Positions 28,334 through 37,792 of a stretch of 64,000 nt of DNA are shown piece after piece (the first letter of the stretch is position 1; each line of letters starts with the position of its first letter). The DNA comes from Promethearchaeota archaeon (GTDB lineage: Archaea; Asgardarchaeota; Lokiarchaeia; Sigyniarchaeales; SOKP01), in the NCBI GenBank assembly GCA_029838195.1, contig JALGVJ010000004.1, forward strand, positions 124,001 to 188,000, read 5' to 3'. The position numbers were made by a program, and so were the translations under genes. The notes under the pieces are model-generated. The model worked only from the letters and a program-made list of their open reading frames with translations. It had not been told where the DNA came from and ran no database searches.

Positions 28334-30178
28334 TTAATATAAATCCTTGATAACAAATCCTAACTCCAATTCTTCTAAAGTTTCTTTAAGGGGATAACCA
28401 TTCTCCGGATTCCACCCCATTTTTTCACAATATCCCTTGTAATCCTCTACATAATCCACTCCAATGATTCGTTCCGGCAGTTTTTGTTCCATGATTTTAA
28501 TGCCCTCTCTTAAGGTGAACGCTTGCCGTAATGTTTGAATTCTTCGGCCAATCGTTAACGCTTCATCGGGTGTCATGTCCCATCCCGTGACTGCATTTAT
28601 TAATTCAAAAAGGGGATATTTCTGAAGGAAATAGGCAAATTCACAGAGCCCAACACTACACGTGAATTGCCAGATTGCCGCAACAATTTTTTCTGCCTCG
28701 GAACGGTCATCTCCCGGTCTCTTGAAACGTTTCGGAAGACCGATACCTTCAAATAGACCATTTGGCTTTATTAAAGGGCCTTGTACCAACATGTCGAGAG
28801 ATGCGGAAGTATGTCGACCAGGGGTGGGGTCAAACGCAAAAGAGGCCCCCAGGCTCTTGTAATATTTCGGGGAATGCATTCCGGGCTCTTGGCCTCCACA
28901 ATGCATGGCATATTCCTCCCCTTTACCCAATTTTTCAACCGCAACCTTTACGCCATCGGCCAACACGTCTCCAAATCCTTCTCGGTTGATGATTTTCTTG
29001 GTTAATTCAACGATGGCTTCTGAATTCCCCCATTTCAACTCAAGACCATCGGTTTCGTCTTTAGTAAGCAATCCATTTTCATAACATTCAATCGCAAACG
29101 CAATCGCCGTTCCCGTGGAAATAGTGTCAATTCCCGCCCGGTTGCACAAATCATTAACAATAAATATTGAATTCAAATCATCGTTCAAGAGTAAATGTCC
29201 AAAACTGGCACAGGTTTCATATTCCGGCCGATGCTCCTCTTCTATTCCTAAATCCGGAATTTTCAATATTGCTCCACACTGCACGGGGCAAGAAAAGCAC
29301 CCATAGGATTTTTCTTTATATGGTTCTATGGCTTCTCCAGCAATCTTATTTACTCTTTCTTGAGGAAAGTCTTCTTTCACGCCACCCCAATTTTTGACGG
29401 GCGTGTCCCCGATAGCCCAAGAAACCACGTTCCCGAACGTCGTTCCCAGCGTCTTATAGCTCTGAATCGCACCGATGGTGGCAGAATTAATGCCATCATT
29501 ATATTCCTTAGTTGCTTGAATTAGAGCATCGTTATTTGCCACATTTACTTTTTTATCACCTTTAAGCACGATTGCCTTTAGTTTTTTGGAGCCCATGAGT
29601 GCTCCGAAGCCCGAGCGTCCCGCAATCCGTCCTTTATCATTCACGATACCTGAGATCAGGCTTAACTTTTCGCCAGCTTGACCAATGCAAGCTACTTGGA
29701 CGTTCCCGTGTTTTTCTTTTATTTTAGCCTCGGTTTCAATAGCATCCACGCCCCATAAATCAGAAGCATCAATAATTTTTTTCTCTCCCTCTATTATAGA
29801 GATGTATTTTGGATTGTTTGCCTTTCCCTTGATGAGAATCGCATCATACCCGCATTTTTTAATTTCCGGACCAAAATAGCCCCCACAGTTGGAATCGCCC
29901 CATGTACCGGTCAAGGGAGATTTTCCCGCCACCATGAAACGACCCGTCATGGGCGCCGGCGTACCCGTAAGCAAGCCGGGAAAAAATCCAAACACTGCCT
30001 CATTACCTAAAGGATCAGTTTTTGGGGGGAGATTTTCATAAAGCAATTTAGTAGCAAGCCCATATCCACCAATATATTTTCTATACACCTCATCGGGCAA
30101 TTCTTCTTCCTTAAAACTCTCGGTTGAGAGGTCTACCCACAAAATCTTTCCCATGTATCCATTTGACATGTGTTCCAT
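28334..30178 (-). CDS. aor: Aldehyde:ferredoxin oxidoreductase (tungsten AOR family)
   Basis: 614 residues with the full AOR plan. The N-terminal pterin-binding part has GYMGKILWVDLS and TGRFMVAGKSPLTGTWGDSN. The [4Fe-4S] ligands C294, C297 and C301 are in YGCFSCPVQCG, with the last Cys near SVGLCEF. NDLCNRAGIDTISTG carries the cofactor-contacting residues. The enzyme oxidises aldehydes to acids and reduces ferredoxin, in the cytosol. Either ATG at 30178 or 30169 (MSNGYMGKIL) is possible. It faces away from the aminotransferase, and the MFS gene diverges from it. Confidence 0.93.
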   Translation of the reverse strand: MEHMSNGYMGKILWVDLSTESFKEEELPDEVYRKYIGGYGLATKLLYENLPPKTDPLGNEAVFGFFPGLLTGTPAPMTGRFMVAGKSPLTGTWGDSNCGGYFGPEIKKCGYDAILIKGKANNPKYISIIEGEKKIIDASDLWGVDAIETEAKIKEKHGNVQVACIGQAGEKLSLISGIVNDKGRIAGRSGFGALMGSKKLKAIVLKGDKKVNVANNDALIQATKEYNDGINSATIGAIQSYKTLGTTFGNVVSWAIGDTPVKNWGGVKEDFPQERVNKIAGEAIEPYKEKSYGCFSCPVQCGAILKIPDLGIEEEHRPEYETCASFGHLLLNDDLNSIFIVNDLCNRAGIDTISTGTAIAFAIECYENGLLTKDETDGLELKWGNSEAIVELTKKIINREGFGDVLADGVKVAVEKLGKGEEYAMHCGGQEPGMHSPKYYKSLGASFAFDPTPGRHTSASLDMLVQGPLIKPNGLFEGIGLPKRFKRPGDDRSEAEKIVAAIWQFTCSVGLCEFAYFLQKYPLFELINAVTGWDMTPDEALTIGRRIQTLRQAFTLREGIKIMEQKLPERIIGVDYVEDYKGYCEKMGWNPENGYPLKETLEELELGFVIKDLY

Positions 30179-30623
30179 TACCTTTTTTTTAATTTTTAAA
30201 TCGTGTTTAATTAAATAAATTGTCTCGAAAATATAAAAAAATTTTCCTTAATGTAATAATCATTGCTTCATTAAAAAAACCACTTTTTTAACTTCCACGT
30301 ACATATCTCTAACATTTAACCGAAGCTCCTCTCATGCATTACTCCATCCAAAAATTTCCAACTCCCCATGAAATTCTCGATTAAACTTCGACCCATCGCT
30401 GCTCATCCTTGAATTTAAAGTCAAGTTCCGCTAAGATTATTAGTACTTTAATAGACTCAAAGTACTACCACAAGGAATAAAAAGGCAAAGTTTATATACT
30501 AGCATGATGAAAATATTTATCAACACAGTTTTTCATGCGTTCTGAATTTATTAATGAACCTTTTATCTCAAACTCAATTTAAACTGAAAAATATAATAAA
30601 TGAAAAAAAAAATGAATTAAACC
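30179..30623. other. 445-bp divergent control region
   Basis: It separates the AOR gene from the divergent MFS gene. It contains a clear TATA-like TTTATATACT at 30491-30500 on the plus strand, about 124 bp before the MFS start, which would give a leader of roughly 100 nt. No small gene or RNA recognised. Confidence 0.5.
30491..30500 (+). promoter_or_regulatory. TATA box candidate upstream of the MFS gene
   Basis: TTTATATACT preceded by the purine-rich GGCAAAG, a plausible BRE-like element. It is far from the start codon, so a leader would be expected if it is used. Confidence 0.35.
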
Positions 30624-31838
30624 ATGGCTGAAGAAAAATCTAGTAGATATATTATCGGTCTCACGATATTCATGGGATTAGTCGGATTGCTTGACCAATT
30701 CCTCTCACAAGTCGAAGGACCTATCATGGTATACATTCTTGCGGATTATGGCGTTTCCGCATCAGAATTCGCATTTTGGCAAGGTATTTTTGCCGTGATC
30801 TCATTTGCGGTTTTCCTGATCTCCTATGCTTTCGATAGACTCGGTAGAAAAAAAGGAATCTTAATTCTCATCCTCGCTCTGGGCATTCCCGCACTCATCA
30901 TAACAATCCCCATGAATTTATACCTTTTCTTGCTAGTTTATTCGATTTTGATCATGGCAACACTCTCTAACGGTTGGGAAATTCCCATAGTAGAAGAGGC
31001 GCCCGCAGAAAAGCGTGGGTTATACGGCTCCATCGCTTTTTTAATTGGATTAATTCCTCTCTTCGCAATTGTAGCCGTTCCTATAGCAGAAAGCTTAGGA
31101 TGGCGCTGGGCCTATGGAGTTATGTTCTTCTTCGCATTGATCCTTTTAATTCCTTGGTATTTCATGAGAGAAACTCCCAGATGGCTCGCAGAGAGGGATA
31201 AATTAGAGAAAAAGCTCGGAATTGGCACTGCGCTAAAAACTCTGAAAAGAAAAGATTGGATTTACGTCTTATTCGCTATAATCGTTTACATTATCTGGAC
31301 GATTTGCTATATCATGATGCGCAGCTGGGGTGGCTATTATTATGTGACCTACCAAGGCTATACAACGTCTCAATATTCCACCATTTTACTCATTGGGGCT
31401 TTAATGACAATGGTAGGAGCAATCCTTGGAGGAATATTAATGGATAAATTTGGTAGAAATGTTACTTTATTAGTAGCGTGCATCGGTTCATTCATCGGCT
31501 TATTATTTATTCCTACGGGAATCGTTATCTTTTATTGGCTCGGGTATCTCTGCATGCCGATCATTTTAGGCTATATAATGGTATATTATAATGAGATATT
31601 TCCCACGAGCATTCGGGGCACTGCTGTAGGCGTAGTAAATACCATTTCAAGGATAGGTTATGTACTAGGTCCCTTAATATCGTCGCTTCTTTTGTTATTT
31701 TTCGATAATCCGCAGAATAAGATGGTAGGCTTTTTCGTAGTGGGGGCGATTTTAATTTTAATGCCGCTCTTTATATTGTTCACGAAACCGTATGAAACGA
31801 AAGGACAGGAGTTAGAAGCAATCCAAGAGGACAGATAA
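30624..31838 (+). CDS. MFS transporter (sugar-porter/metabolite:H+ symporter type)
   Basis: 404 residues and about 12 membrane helices. The loop 2-3 motif is DRLGRKKG (about 73-80) and the repeat in loop 8-9 is MDKFGRN. WRWAYG and RETPRWLAERDK match the sugar-porter/aromatic-acid class. FPTSIRGTAVGVVN near helix 10 is also typical. The likely substrate is a sugar, sugar acid or organic acid used by the downstream dehydratase, which lies about 340 bp away on the same strand. Confidence 0.85.
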   Translation: MAEEKSSRYIIGLTIFMGLVGLLDQFLSQVEGPIMVYILADYGVSASEFAFWQGIFAVISFAVFLISYAFDRLGRKKGILILILALGIPALIITIPMNLYLFLLVYSILIMATLSNGWEIPIVEEAPAEKRGLYGSIAFLIGLIPLFAIVAVPIAESLGWRWAYGVMFFFALILLIPWYFMRETPRWLAERDKLEKKLGIGTALKTLKRKDWIYVLFAIIVYIIWTICYIMMRSWGGYYYVTYQGYTTSQYSTILLIGALMTMVGAILGGILMDKFGRNVTLLVACIGSFIGLLFIPTGIVIFYWLGYLCMPIILGYIMVYYNEIFPTSIRGTAVGVVNTISRIGYVLGPLISSLLLLFFDNPQNKMVGFFVVGAILILMPLFILFTKPYETKGQELEAIQEDR

Positions 31839-32176
31839 AGCGTTTTAATTAAAAACAAATTAAATTAATTTTTTTTTATTTCTCGAATTTTTATTTCTAA
31901 TTGTTAATCGGCTTCATGTTATTATTTTAATAATTGTTAATCTCGTCTCAATTTTCATTTTAGAATTCTTCTTAAAATCGATTAGAATTTGCGATTTTTA
32001 ATAGGAACTAATCGTGATATGCTATAAAGGCGGGTTATAATATAAGAAAAAACTCTTCTTTGGGAATCGAATTTTAGAAAAATCAAGCACGCGAAGATTT
32101 ATTAATTAATTTTTTTAAACTCAATGATTAATAATAGATATAAGTTGAAGTATTAGTTAGAAAAGATTGAGGAAAA
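31839..32176. other. Intergenic leader of the uxaA-like operon
   Basis: 338 bp, AT-rich, with a T-run at 31868-31877 that could end the MFS transcript. GAGG at 32169-32172 is a ribosome site for the SAF gene. Nothing else recognised. Confidence 0.45.
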
Positions 32177-32461
32177 ATGAAAGGAAAATTTATAATTATG
32201 GATGAAAAAGACAATTGTGCGACTTCGTTGGCAGAATTGGAGGAGCATGAAGAGGTGGAGCTCGAGGGAAAGAAAATAGTTTTGAATCAAAAGATTCCGT
32301 TTGGGCACAAGTTTGCGATTAAGCCCATTAAGAAAGGAGATTTGCTTTACAAGTATGGTGAAATTATCGGTATCGCAACTCAAGACATCCAAGAAGGAGA
32401 TTGGATTCATACGCATAATATAAAAAGTCATTATTTAGAAAAGGTGGCGAAAGAAGGGTGA
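32177..32461 (+). CDS. SAF-domain small subunit, UxaA/SuyA-like
   Basis: 94 residues consisting of one SAF domain: KIVLNQKIPFGHKFAIKPIK, then KGDLLYKYGEIIGIATQDIQ, and EGDWIHTHNIKS. In altronate and galactarate dehydratases this domain is fused to the catalytic part. Here it is a separate gene, as in sulfolactate sulfo-lyase subunit SuyA and in several archaea. The last codons overlap the next gene by GTGA (32458-32461), so translation is coupled. Confidence 0.88.
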   Translation: MKGKFIIMDEKDNCATSLAELEEHEEVELEGKKIVLNQKIPFGHKFAIKPIKKGDLLYKYGEIIGIATQDIQEGDWIHTHNIKSHYLEKVAKEG

Positions 32462-33663
32462 GCCGAAGCGAAAACGAGCAATTCATGGGCTATGTCCGTC
32501 CGAAAGGAAAGGTGGGTATCCGGAACAAGATTGCGATATTATCTTCAGTGGTGTGCGTGAACAACGTGGCTCGACAAGTTGCTAATAAAATCGAAAATGG
32601 CGTAGCCATTACCCATCCATTAGGCTGTGGACAATTTGGGGCCGATTTTTCCTACACCTTGCGGACTCTGGTCGGATTAGGCTCCAATCCCAATATTTAT
32701 GGCGTGGTCATCATTGGTTTGGGCTGTGAAAATATCACCAGTAAATTATTGGCACGGCAGATTAAAAAAACAAAAAAGCCTATAGAATTTTTTGATGTTC
32801 AAGATATTCAAGGTGGGACCATGGCTGCGATAGAAAAAGGCATCAAGTTAGCAAAACAAATGGAAACTGAAGCACGGGAGTTAAAGCGGGAGCCCTTTGA
32901 TTTTTCTCATTTAATTTTAGGTTTAGAATGCGGGGGTTCCGATTCGATTTCGGGAATAACGGCAAATCCCGTCGTAGGAAAAATCACGGATAAAATCATT
33001 GAATTGGGCGGAACTGCGATTCTTCCGGAATTTACGGAATGGATCGGTACGGAGCATTTATTAAAGAAGAGAGCCGTTAATGAACAGGTAGCGGAAAAAA
33101 TAGAGGAACCAATTCAGGCATTTTTAGAAAATACCATGAAAATTGGGATTGATTTTCGGGGAGTACAGCCTACACCAGGAAATATTGAGGGAGGCCTTAC
33201 AACAATCGAGGAAAAGTCTCTAGGCACTGTTGCGAAGGCTGGAACGGCTCCCATTCAAGGTATCATTAATTATTCCGAAGAGCCGAAGGGGAAGGGATTA
33301 TGGCTCATGATAGAGCCGGGACTTGACGTGGAATCCATGACGGGCTTGGCAGCAGGCGGAGCTCACGTCATCATCATGACAACGGGGCGAGGAAGCCCTT
33401 GTGGGAATCCAGTAGCACCCGTAATCAAGATTTGCGGAAATCCGCAGACATGCGATTGGATGGCTTCTAATATCGATGTAGATGCTTCCAAGATCATTAC
33501 AGAAAACAAATCCATCGAAGATATTGCGGATTTTTTATGGGAAAAGTTAAAGCGAGTAATAAATGGAGAAAAAACGCACGCGGAGGAATTAGGTTTCGAT
33601 GATTTGGCAATTTGGCGGGTGACGGGCACGTTTCCTTTTTCATTGAAAAAAGAAAGCAATTAA
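32458..33663 (+). CDS. UxaA-family catalytic subunit (altronate/galactarate dehydratase or sulfolactate lyase-like)
   Basis: 401 residues starting at GTG 32458 within the stop of the SAF gene. MGYVRPKGKVGIRNKIAILS is the family N-terminus. Cysteines occur in the expected places: HPLGCGQF, GLGCENIT, LECGGSDSISGITANP and TTGRGSPCGNPVAPVIKICGN. These fit the iron-dependent active site. It removes water, or sulfite in SuyB, from a sugar acid or 3-carbon acid. Which substrate is used cannot be fixed from sequence; the split-subunit form is compatible with both. Confidence 0.87.
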   Translation: MSRSENEQFMGYVRPKGKVGIRNKIAILSSVVCVNNVARQVANKIENGVAITHPLGCGQFGADFSYTLRTLVGLGSNPNIYGVVIIGLGCENITSKLLARQIKKTKKPIEFFDVQDIQGGTMAAIEKGIKLAKQMETEARELKREPFDFSHLILGLECGGSDSISGITANPVVGKITDKIIELGGTAILPEFTEWIGTEHLLKKRAVNEQVAEKIEEPIQAFLENTMKIGIDFRGVQPTPGNIEGGLTTIEEKSLGTVAKAGTAPIQGIINYSEEPKGKGLWLMIEPGLDVESMTGLAAGGAHVIIMTTGRGSPCGNPVAPVIKICGNPQTCDWMASNIDVDASKIITENKSIEDIADFLWEKLKRVINGEKTHAEELGFDDLAIWRVTGTFPFSLKKESN

Positions 33664-33738
33664 AAACAACTAATTCTTATATGGAACTATAAGAGAATAA
33701 GAGCATGTAACATAAAATAAAAAAGGAGAGGATTCACC

Positions 33739-34947
33739 ACGTGTGACACGTTTGTTGCGTTAGGTAATGCAACGGAAGATGGGAGTGTTATTTTCGGAAA
33801 GAATAGCGATCGACCTCAATCGGAGGCGCAATTAATCACCTATTTTCCTCGAAAGCATCATTCAGAGGGAGAAATTTTACAATGTACGTATATTACCATT
33901 CCTCAAGTTAGAGAAACAGCAGCAATCTTGTTAAGTCAGCCCTTTTGGATGTGGGGGGCAGAAATGGGCGTAAACGAGTACGACGTGGCTATCGGAAATG
34001 AAGCCGTGTATACGAAGGAGCCATTAAGGGAAACGGGATTATTAGGAATGGATCTCTTGCGTCTTGGTTTGGAGCGGGGAAAAACGGCGAGAGAAGCATT
34101 GAATGTTATCACGAGCTTGTTGGAACTTCATGGACAAGGAGGAAATTGTGCATACGGTCAACAAGGCTGGACATATCATAATTCTTTTTTAATAGCAGAC
34201 CATAAAGAAGCCTACGTTTTAGATACGGCGGATAAATGGTGGGTGGCTGAAATCGTGAAGGATGTTCGCTCCATTTCCAATAACCTTTCTATTCGTGGAA
34301 AAGGAGATTTCCGAAGAGAAAGCATCATTGAGCATGCAATTGAGCAAGGATATTGCAAGGATGATGATGATTTTGATTTTGCCATGATTTTTTCCGATCC
34401 ACAAATTCCTGACACCTTTCCCCCTAATACTCGAGATGGATGTTCTTTACGCATGCTAAATGAAGGGAAAGGTACGATTACCGTGCGTAGCATGATGGAA
34501 TTTCTTAGGGAACATGAAGTTGGTATTTGCATGCACGGTGCCTTTCAATCCACGGGCTCGCAAGTTTCTTGGTTGAGAGGAGAAGATGAAAAATCCGTTC
34601 ATTGGTTCACGGGCGGCACCATTCCTTGTCTTAACATTTTTAAACCGTATGTTTTTCCGGTCGATGAGTTTAATGTTTTATCTCCCGGTCCTTATGAGGA
34701 AATCAATCCGGATTGGTTCTGGGCAAAACACGCCCGGTTCATTAAACCTTATAAAAGGCGTTCAGATAAGCCCGAAAAACGAGAATATCTCAATAAATTG
34801 AGGACAATTGAAGAACAACTAATTGTAGAGGTAGAACAATTAGTAAAAGAAGAGAAATCCATGTCTGAAAAGGATTTTGTCTCACGCATTAAAAAGATAA
34901 ATGAGGATGCTTGGATTCAGGCAAAAAACATGATTAACATGAAATGA
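33739..34947 (+). CDS. C69-like Ntn hydrolase (secernin/dipeptidase family) with apparent ACG start
   Basis: About 402 residues. The N-terminus reads CDTFVALGNATEDGSVIFGK and then NSDRP, the peptidase C69/secernin signature with nucleophile Cys directly after the initiator. The middle has GGNCAYGQQGWTYHNSFLIAD. The codon before that Cys is ACG (33739-33741), and the frame is closed by TAA at 33718-33720 with no ATG, GTG or TTG before the Cys. AAAGGAGAGG lies about 8 nt upstream of the ACG, an excellent ribosome site. The GTG overlapping the ACG is out of frame and is followed by TGA. It follows the uxaA genes by 75 bp and is probably in their operon. Confidence 0.83.
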   Translation, partial: TCDTFVALGNATEDGSVIFGKNSDRPQSEAQLITYFPRKHHSEGEILQCTYITIPQVRETAAILLSQPFWMWGAEMGVNEYDVAIGNEAVYTKEPLRETGLLGMDLLRLGLERGKTAREALNVITSLLELHGQGGNCAYGQQGWTYHNSFLIADHKEAYVLDTADKWWVAEIVKDVRSISNNLSIRGKGDFRRESIIEHAIEQGYCKDDDDFDFAMIFSDPQIPDTFPPNTRDGCSLRMLNEGKGTITVRSMMEFLREHEVGICMHGAFQSTGSQVSWLRGEDEKSVHWFTGGTIPCLNIFKPYVFPVDEFNVLSPGPYEEINPDWFWAKHARFIKPYKRRSDKPEKREYLNKLRTIEEQLIVEVEQLVKEEKSMSEKDFVSRIKKINEDAWIQAKNMINMK

Positions 34948-35076
34948 TGGAATGTTAACTCTTGCTAATTTTTCTATTTTTATTTTTAAAACTTTCCAAA
35001 TAAAAAACAAGAAAATTTTATATTCTGAAAGAACCTCATTTTTAATTAATAGTAAAAATTTTCATAGTGAAAAAAA

Positions 35077-35784
35077 ATGACTGAAGCTTCTTTTAGGAAA
35101 AAAATTAATGCTGTTAGAAAGCGATTTCATGAATTCATCACGGATTACAAAATCGTGAGAACATGTTCTATTTTTACGATTATTGCATATTCATTCTTGC
35201 TTATTATTGGAGTTATCATCGCTACCTTTTTAGGGACAACGAATTATAGGATTTGGACTCATTGGATAAGCGATCTTGGTACCCGAAATGATACGCCTGC
35301 ACCCTATCTTTATGATCTGGCAGCCATCTTGGCAGGGACTCTCACTATCCCTTTAACCTTTTATCTTGAAAAAATCTTAGCGCCAATGCCGCAGACTCCG
35401 AAGGAATTTAACAAGTATTCCCGCTTACGGTATCGAATTGCAAGTTATGGGTTTTTAATGAATATCATTGGAAATCTTGGATATATAGGGGTAGGCATTT
35501 GGAGAGGTGATAGAGATTATCCCATTCCCCTTTTGGGCATGGGTACTCATGGATTAATGTCAAGTCTTGCATTTGGGGGCTATACTTTTGGAGCATTTTT
35601 TTTTGGATGGCTCATTCTTCTTTATGAAACGAAAATTCCTAAGTTAATCGGGTTATATGGTGTGGTGGGGCCCCTTTTGACCTTAATCCTTTTCATGATT
35701 TTCGGAGGACCTCTATGGGAGTGGATACTCTTATTTTCCATTCTTGCTTGGGTGATTCCTTTGGCTATTTCATTATTTCATTAA
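35077..35784 (+). CDS. DUF998-like integral membrane protein
   Basis: 235 residues with about six hydrophobic segments. The DUF998-like landmark WTHWISDLGTRNDTPAPYLYD follows the first helix. A basic N-terminal tail of about 30 residues precedes it. A further loop carries YRIASYGFLMNIIGNLGYIG. The family is of unknown function in the cell membrane. It is monocistronic. Confidence 0.7.
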   Translation: MTEASFRKKINAVRKRFHEFITDYKIVRTCSIFTIIAYSFLLIIGVIIATFLGTTNYRIWTHWISDLGTRNDTPAPYLYDLAAILAGTLTIPLTFYLEKILAPMPQTPKEFNKYSRLRYRIASYGFLMNIIGNLGYIGVGIWRGDRDYPIPLLGMGTHGLMSSLAFGGYTFGAFFFGWLILLYETKIPKLIGLYGVVGPLLTLILFMIFGGPLWEWILLFSILAWVIPLAISLFH

Positions 35785-36121
35785 CAAATTACTCATCAAG
35801 GCGTTTTCAGATGATTAAATTAGAAAATGTTCCGCTTATTTCGGTTAAAAACAATGTGATTCATTTATCAATAAATAAATCATTAGAATTAAAGAACGAT
35901 TGCCTAACCTAAAAGTTCTCTATTTTTTTTAATATCCAATAATATCAATAAACAACGAAAAAAAGGAGCCTTATTCTTTCAATTTGGAGGTTTTTGATAA
36001 AAAATTCACTTCCAGATTTAAAAACTCATGTTTAAACTTTTTTTATAAGCAAATAAAAAAGGTTCTTTTATAAAAAAAATAAAATAGAGTTAAGATAATG
36101 TAAAAAAAAAATAGAAATCGA
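35785..36121. other. Convergent intergenic region
   Basis: 337 bp between two convergent membrane-protein genes. An open frame exists at 35715-35912, but it overlaps the DUF998 gene and has no family features. T-runs near 35920-35930 and A-runs near 36058-36110 are plausible terminators for the two genes. Confidence 0.45.
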
Positions 36122-36823
36122 TCATGTTTTTATTCCCCAGAATAATAAAATCCCGCTGATGATAATTCCAATTCTTACGATTGGTAATAGGAGTCCTGGC
36201 GGGATTAAAGCGTCAAATACAGTGGTTATGGAAAAGATTATAAATCCAATGGATAATGAAAGAAATTTTTTTCTGATTACTCCAGTTGCTTGAAGGGCCT
36301 TGTTTAGGAATCCCAATCCATTAAATATAAGAGTAGATAAGAGAAAGATTCCAATCAATATGAACGTGGGACCAATTCTATTCGAAGTATCTATTAAATT
36401 TTCTCCTGGAGTTTCGGGAAAAGTATAATAAAACGATCCTTCTAAGTTGGTGAAGAGAAAAATCTCATATAAAATTCCCAAGACCAGATAAGTGATTATG
36501 AAGATCATTTTCTTCTTTGGAATTAGGAGTTCTGCCCCCAAATACATGGCGAAAAAGATTGCGGGAGCAGCCCACATATAGCTCAACATTCCATACAACC
36601 AAAAGGGCTCTATGTTAGATTGCGTGAATAATATTACTAAGAAATCTGAAGAGGGTCCCATCCATAAGGTTCCTGTAAAGAATATGGTAAGGCCGGTTAT
36701 TTTCAGTAATTTGGCATCTATTTTTCTTGCTTTATAAATACAATAAGATCCCACGATGACATCAAAGAGGAGTACTATTAAAGCAGTAGAGCCATTTAAC
36801 CATCCTTCTACATTTAAAGCCAT
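36122..36823 (-). CDS. Seven-helix membrane protein of unknown function
   Basis: 233 residues with seven hydrophobic segments and short loops. YKARKIDAKLLKI lies between helices 1 and 2. TGTLWMGPSSDFL and MLSYMWAAPAIFFAMYLGAE have conserved-looking Trp, Pro and Gly. It ends KT directly after the last helix. The arrangement is like the sensor 7TM domains of bacterial kinases, but no signalling domain is attached. I do not recognise a named family. A TATA-like element lies 65 bp upstream on the minus strand. Confidence 0.6.
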   Translation of the reverse strand: MALNVEGWLNGSTALIVLLFDVIVGSYCIYKARKIDAKLLKITGLTIFFTGTLWMGPSSDFLVILFTQSNIEPFWLYGMLSYMWAAPAIFFAMYLGAELLIPKKKMIFIITYLVLGILYEIFLFTNLEGSFYYTFPETPGENLIDTSNRIGPTFILIGIFLLSTLIFNGLGFLNKALQATGVIRKKFLSLSIGFIIFSITTVFDALIPPGLLLPIVRIGIIISGILLFWGIKT

Positions 36824-36886
36824 TGCTCACATCCCCTTAATGAGAAAATAAATTATTATTATAATTAATTTTAAGATTGGACATAT

Positions 36887-36898
36887 TTTATATAAATT
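36887..36898 (-). promoter_or_regulatory. TATA box candidate for the seven-helix membrane protein
   Basis: Read on the minus strand this is TTTATATAAAAT, about 65 bp before the ATG at 36823. Good match to the archaeal TATA consensus, but in a very AT-rich spacer. Confidence 0.35.
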
Positions 36899-37107
36899 TT
36901 TATTAATTTTAATAAAATAAAAATTATTTTAAAATTTATTCAATTTTTAATAGAAAATAATTTTCTAAAAGATGAGGATCTTTAACGAAACATTGTAAAC
37001 GGGCAGATTTAAGAAAATTGACATCTTTTAATTATATTTACTCTCAAAAATCAACTCCATGATAAGATATCGAGAAAGAATAACCTATAAGAGGAAAAGA
37101 TGGTTTC

Positions 37108-37650
37108 ATGCAAAAAGTGAAGAAAGAAGATATCGGCCCCTTATTACTTGATAGAAGGGATAAAAAGACCTTTGTTGGATATATGGATCAAAAGGCAACG
37201 GAGAGAAAGATTTTCAGAAATGTCTTTAAAGAAGGAGATGAATGGTTCAATACGAGGGATTTAGTTAGAGATCAAGGTTGCTTCCATATCCCATTCCTAG
37301 ATCGGTTAAAAGAAACGTTCCACTGGAAAGGACATAATGTATCCATCACGGAAATAGAAAAAATCTTGAATTTAAATGATAATAATTTCGTTTCATTCGT
37401 GAACAGAGTAAAAATTTCTAATACGGAAGGACGGGTGGGTATGACATCCCTTATTTTAAAGATCATTTTAGAAGATTTTGATTTCTCAAGACTCTTGATA
37501 TTCCTTAAAAAAAATTTAGTCTTCCATGCGATTCCATAGTTTTTGGGAATTAAAACGGAGATAGAAACTACTTTAACCTATAAATTCAAAAATTTAACCT
37601 TAAAAGCAGAAAGATTTTTTATCCTATCACGGGAGATTAATATTAATTAA
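37108..37650 (+). pseudogene. C-terminal remnant of a FATP/FadD6-type long-chain acyl-CoA synthetase
   Basis: Only the last third of an AMP-forming acyl-CoA synthetase remains. FVGYMDQKATERKIFRNVFK, then GDEWFNTRDLVRDQG and FLDRLKETFHWKGHNVSITE match the family motif region of FATP-type enzymes. A TAG at 37537-37539 interrupts the frame after FHAIP. The same frame continues with the family-like C-terminus (FLGIKTEIETTLTYKFK) to TAA 37648-37650. The ATP-binding N-terminal two thirds are absent upstream. This is a degraded gene. Confidence 0.82.
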
Positions 37651-37792
37651 ATGGACTTAAATAGAACTTACTGAACACTTAAACTCTTGAATTGTTCTTT
37701 TAGGACGAATAATAATAAAAAAGAAAATAAAGAAGAAGCAAATTTTTAGCTTTTATCCACTTCTTAAAAAGATTTAAGATTAAAAAAGAAAA

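Noticed and set aside
33741..33746. GTG just before the Ntn-hydrolase cysteine as start codon
   Set aside because: It is out of frame and followed immediately by TGA.
33928..34947. TTG at 33928 as start of the Ntn hydrolase
   Set aside because: It would delete the nucleophile cysteine and the GKNSDRP motif, which are encoded in frame upstream.
35715..35912. 65-codon frame overlapping the end of the DUF998-like gene
   Set aside because: Overlaps a better-supported gene and has no recognisable features.
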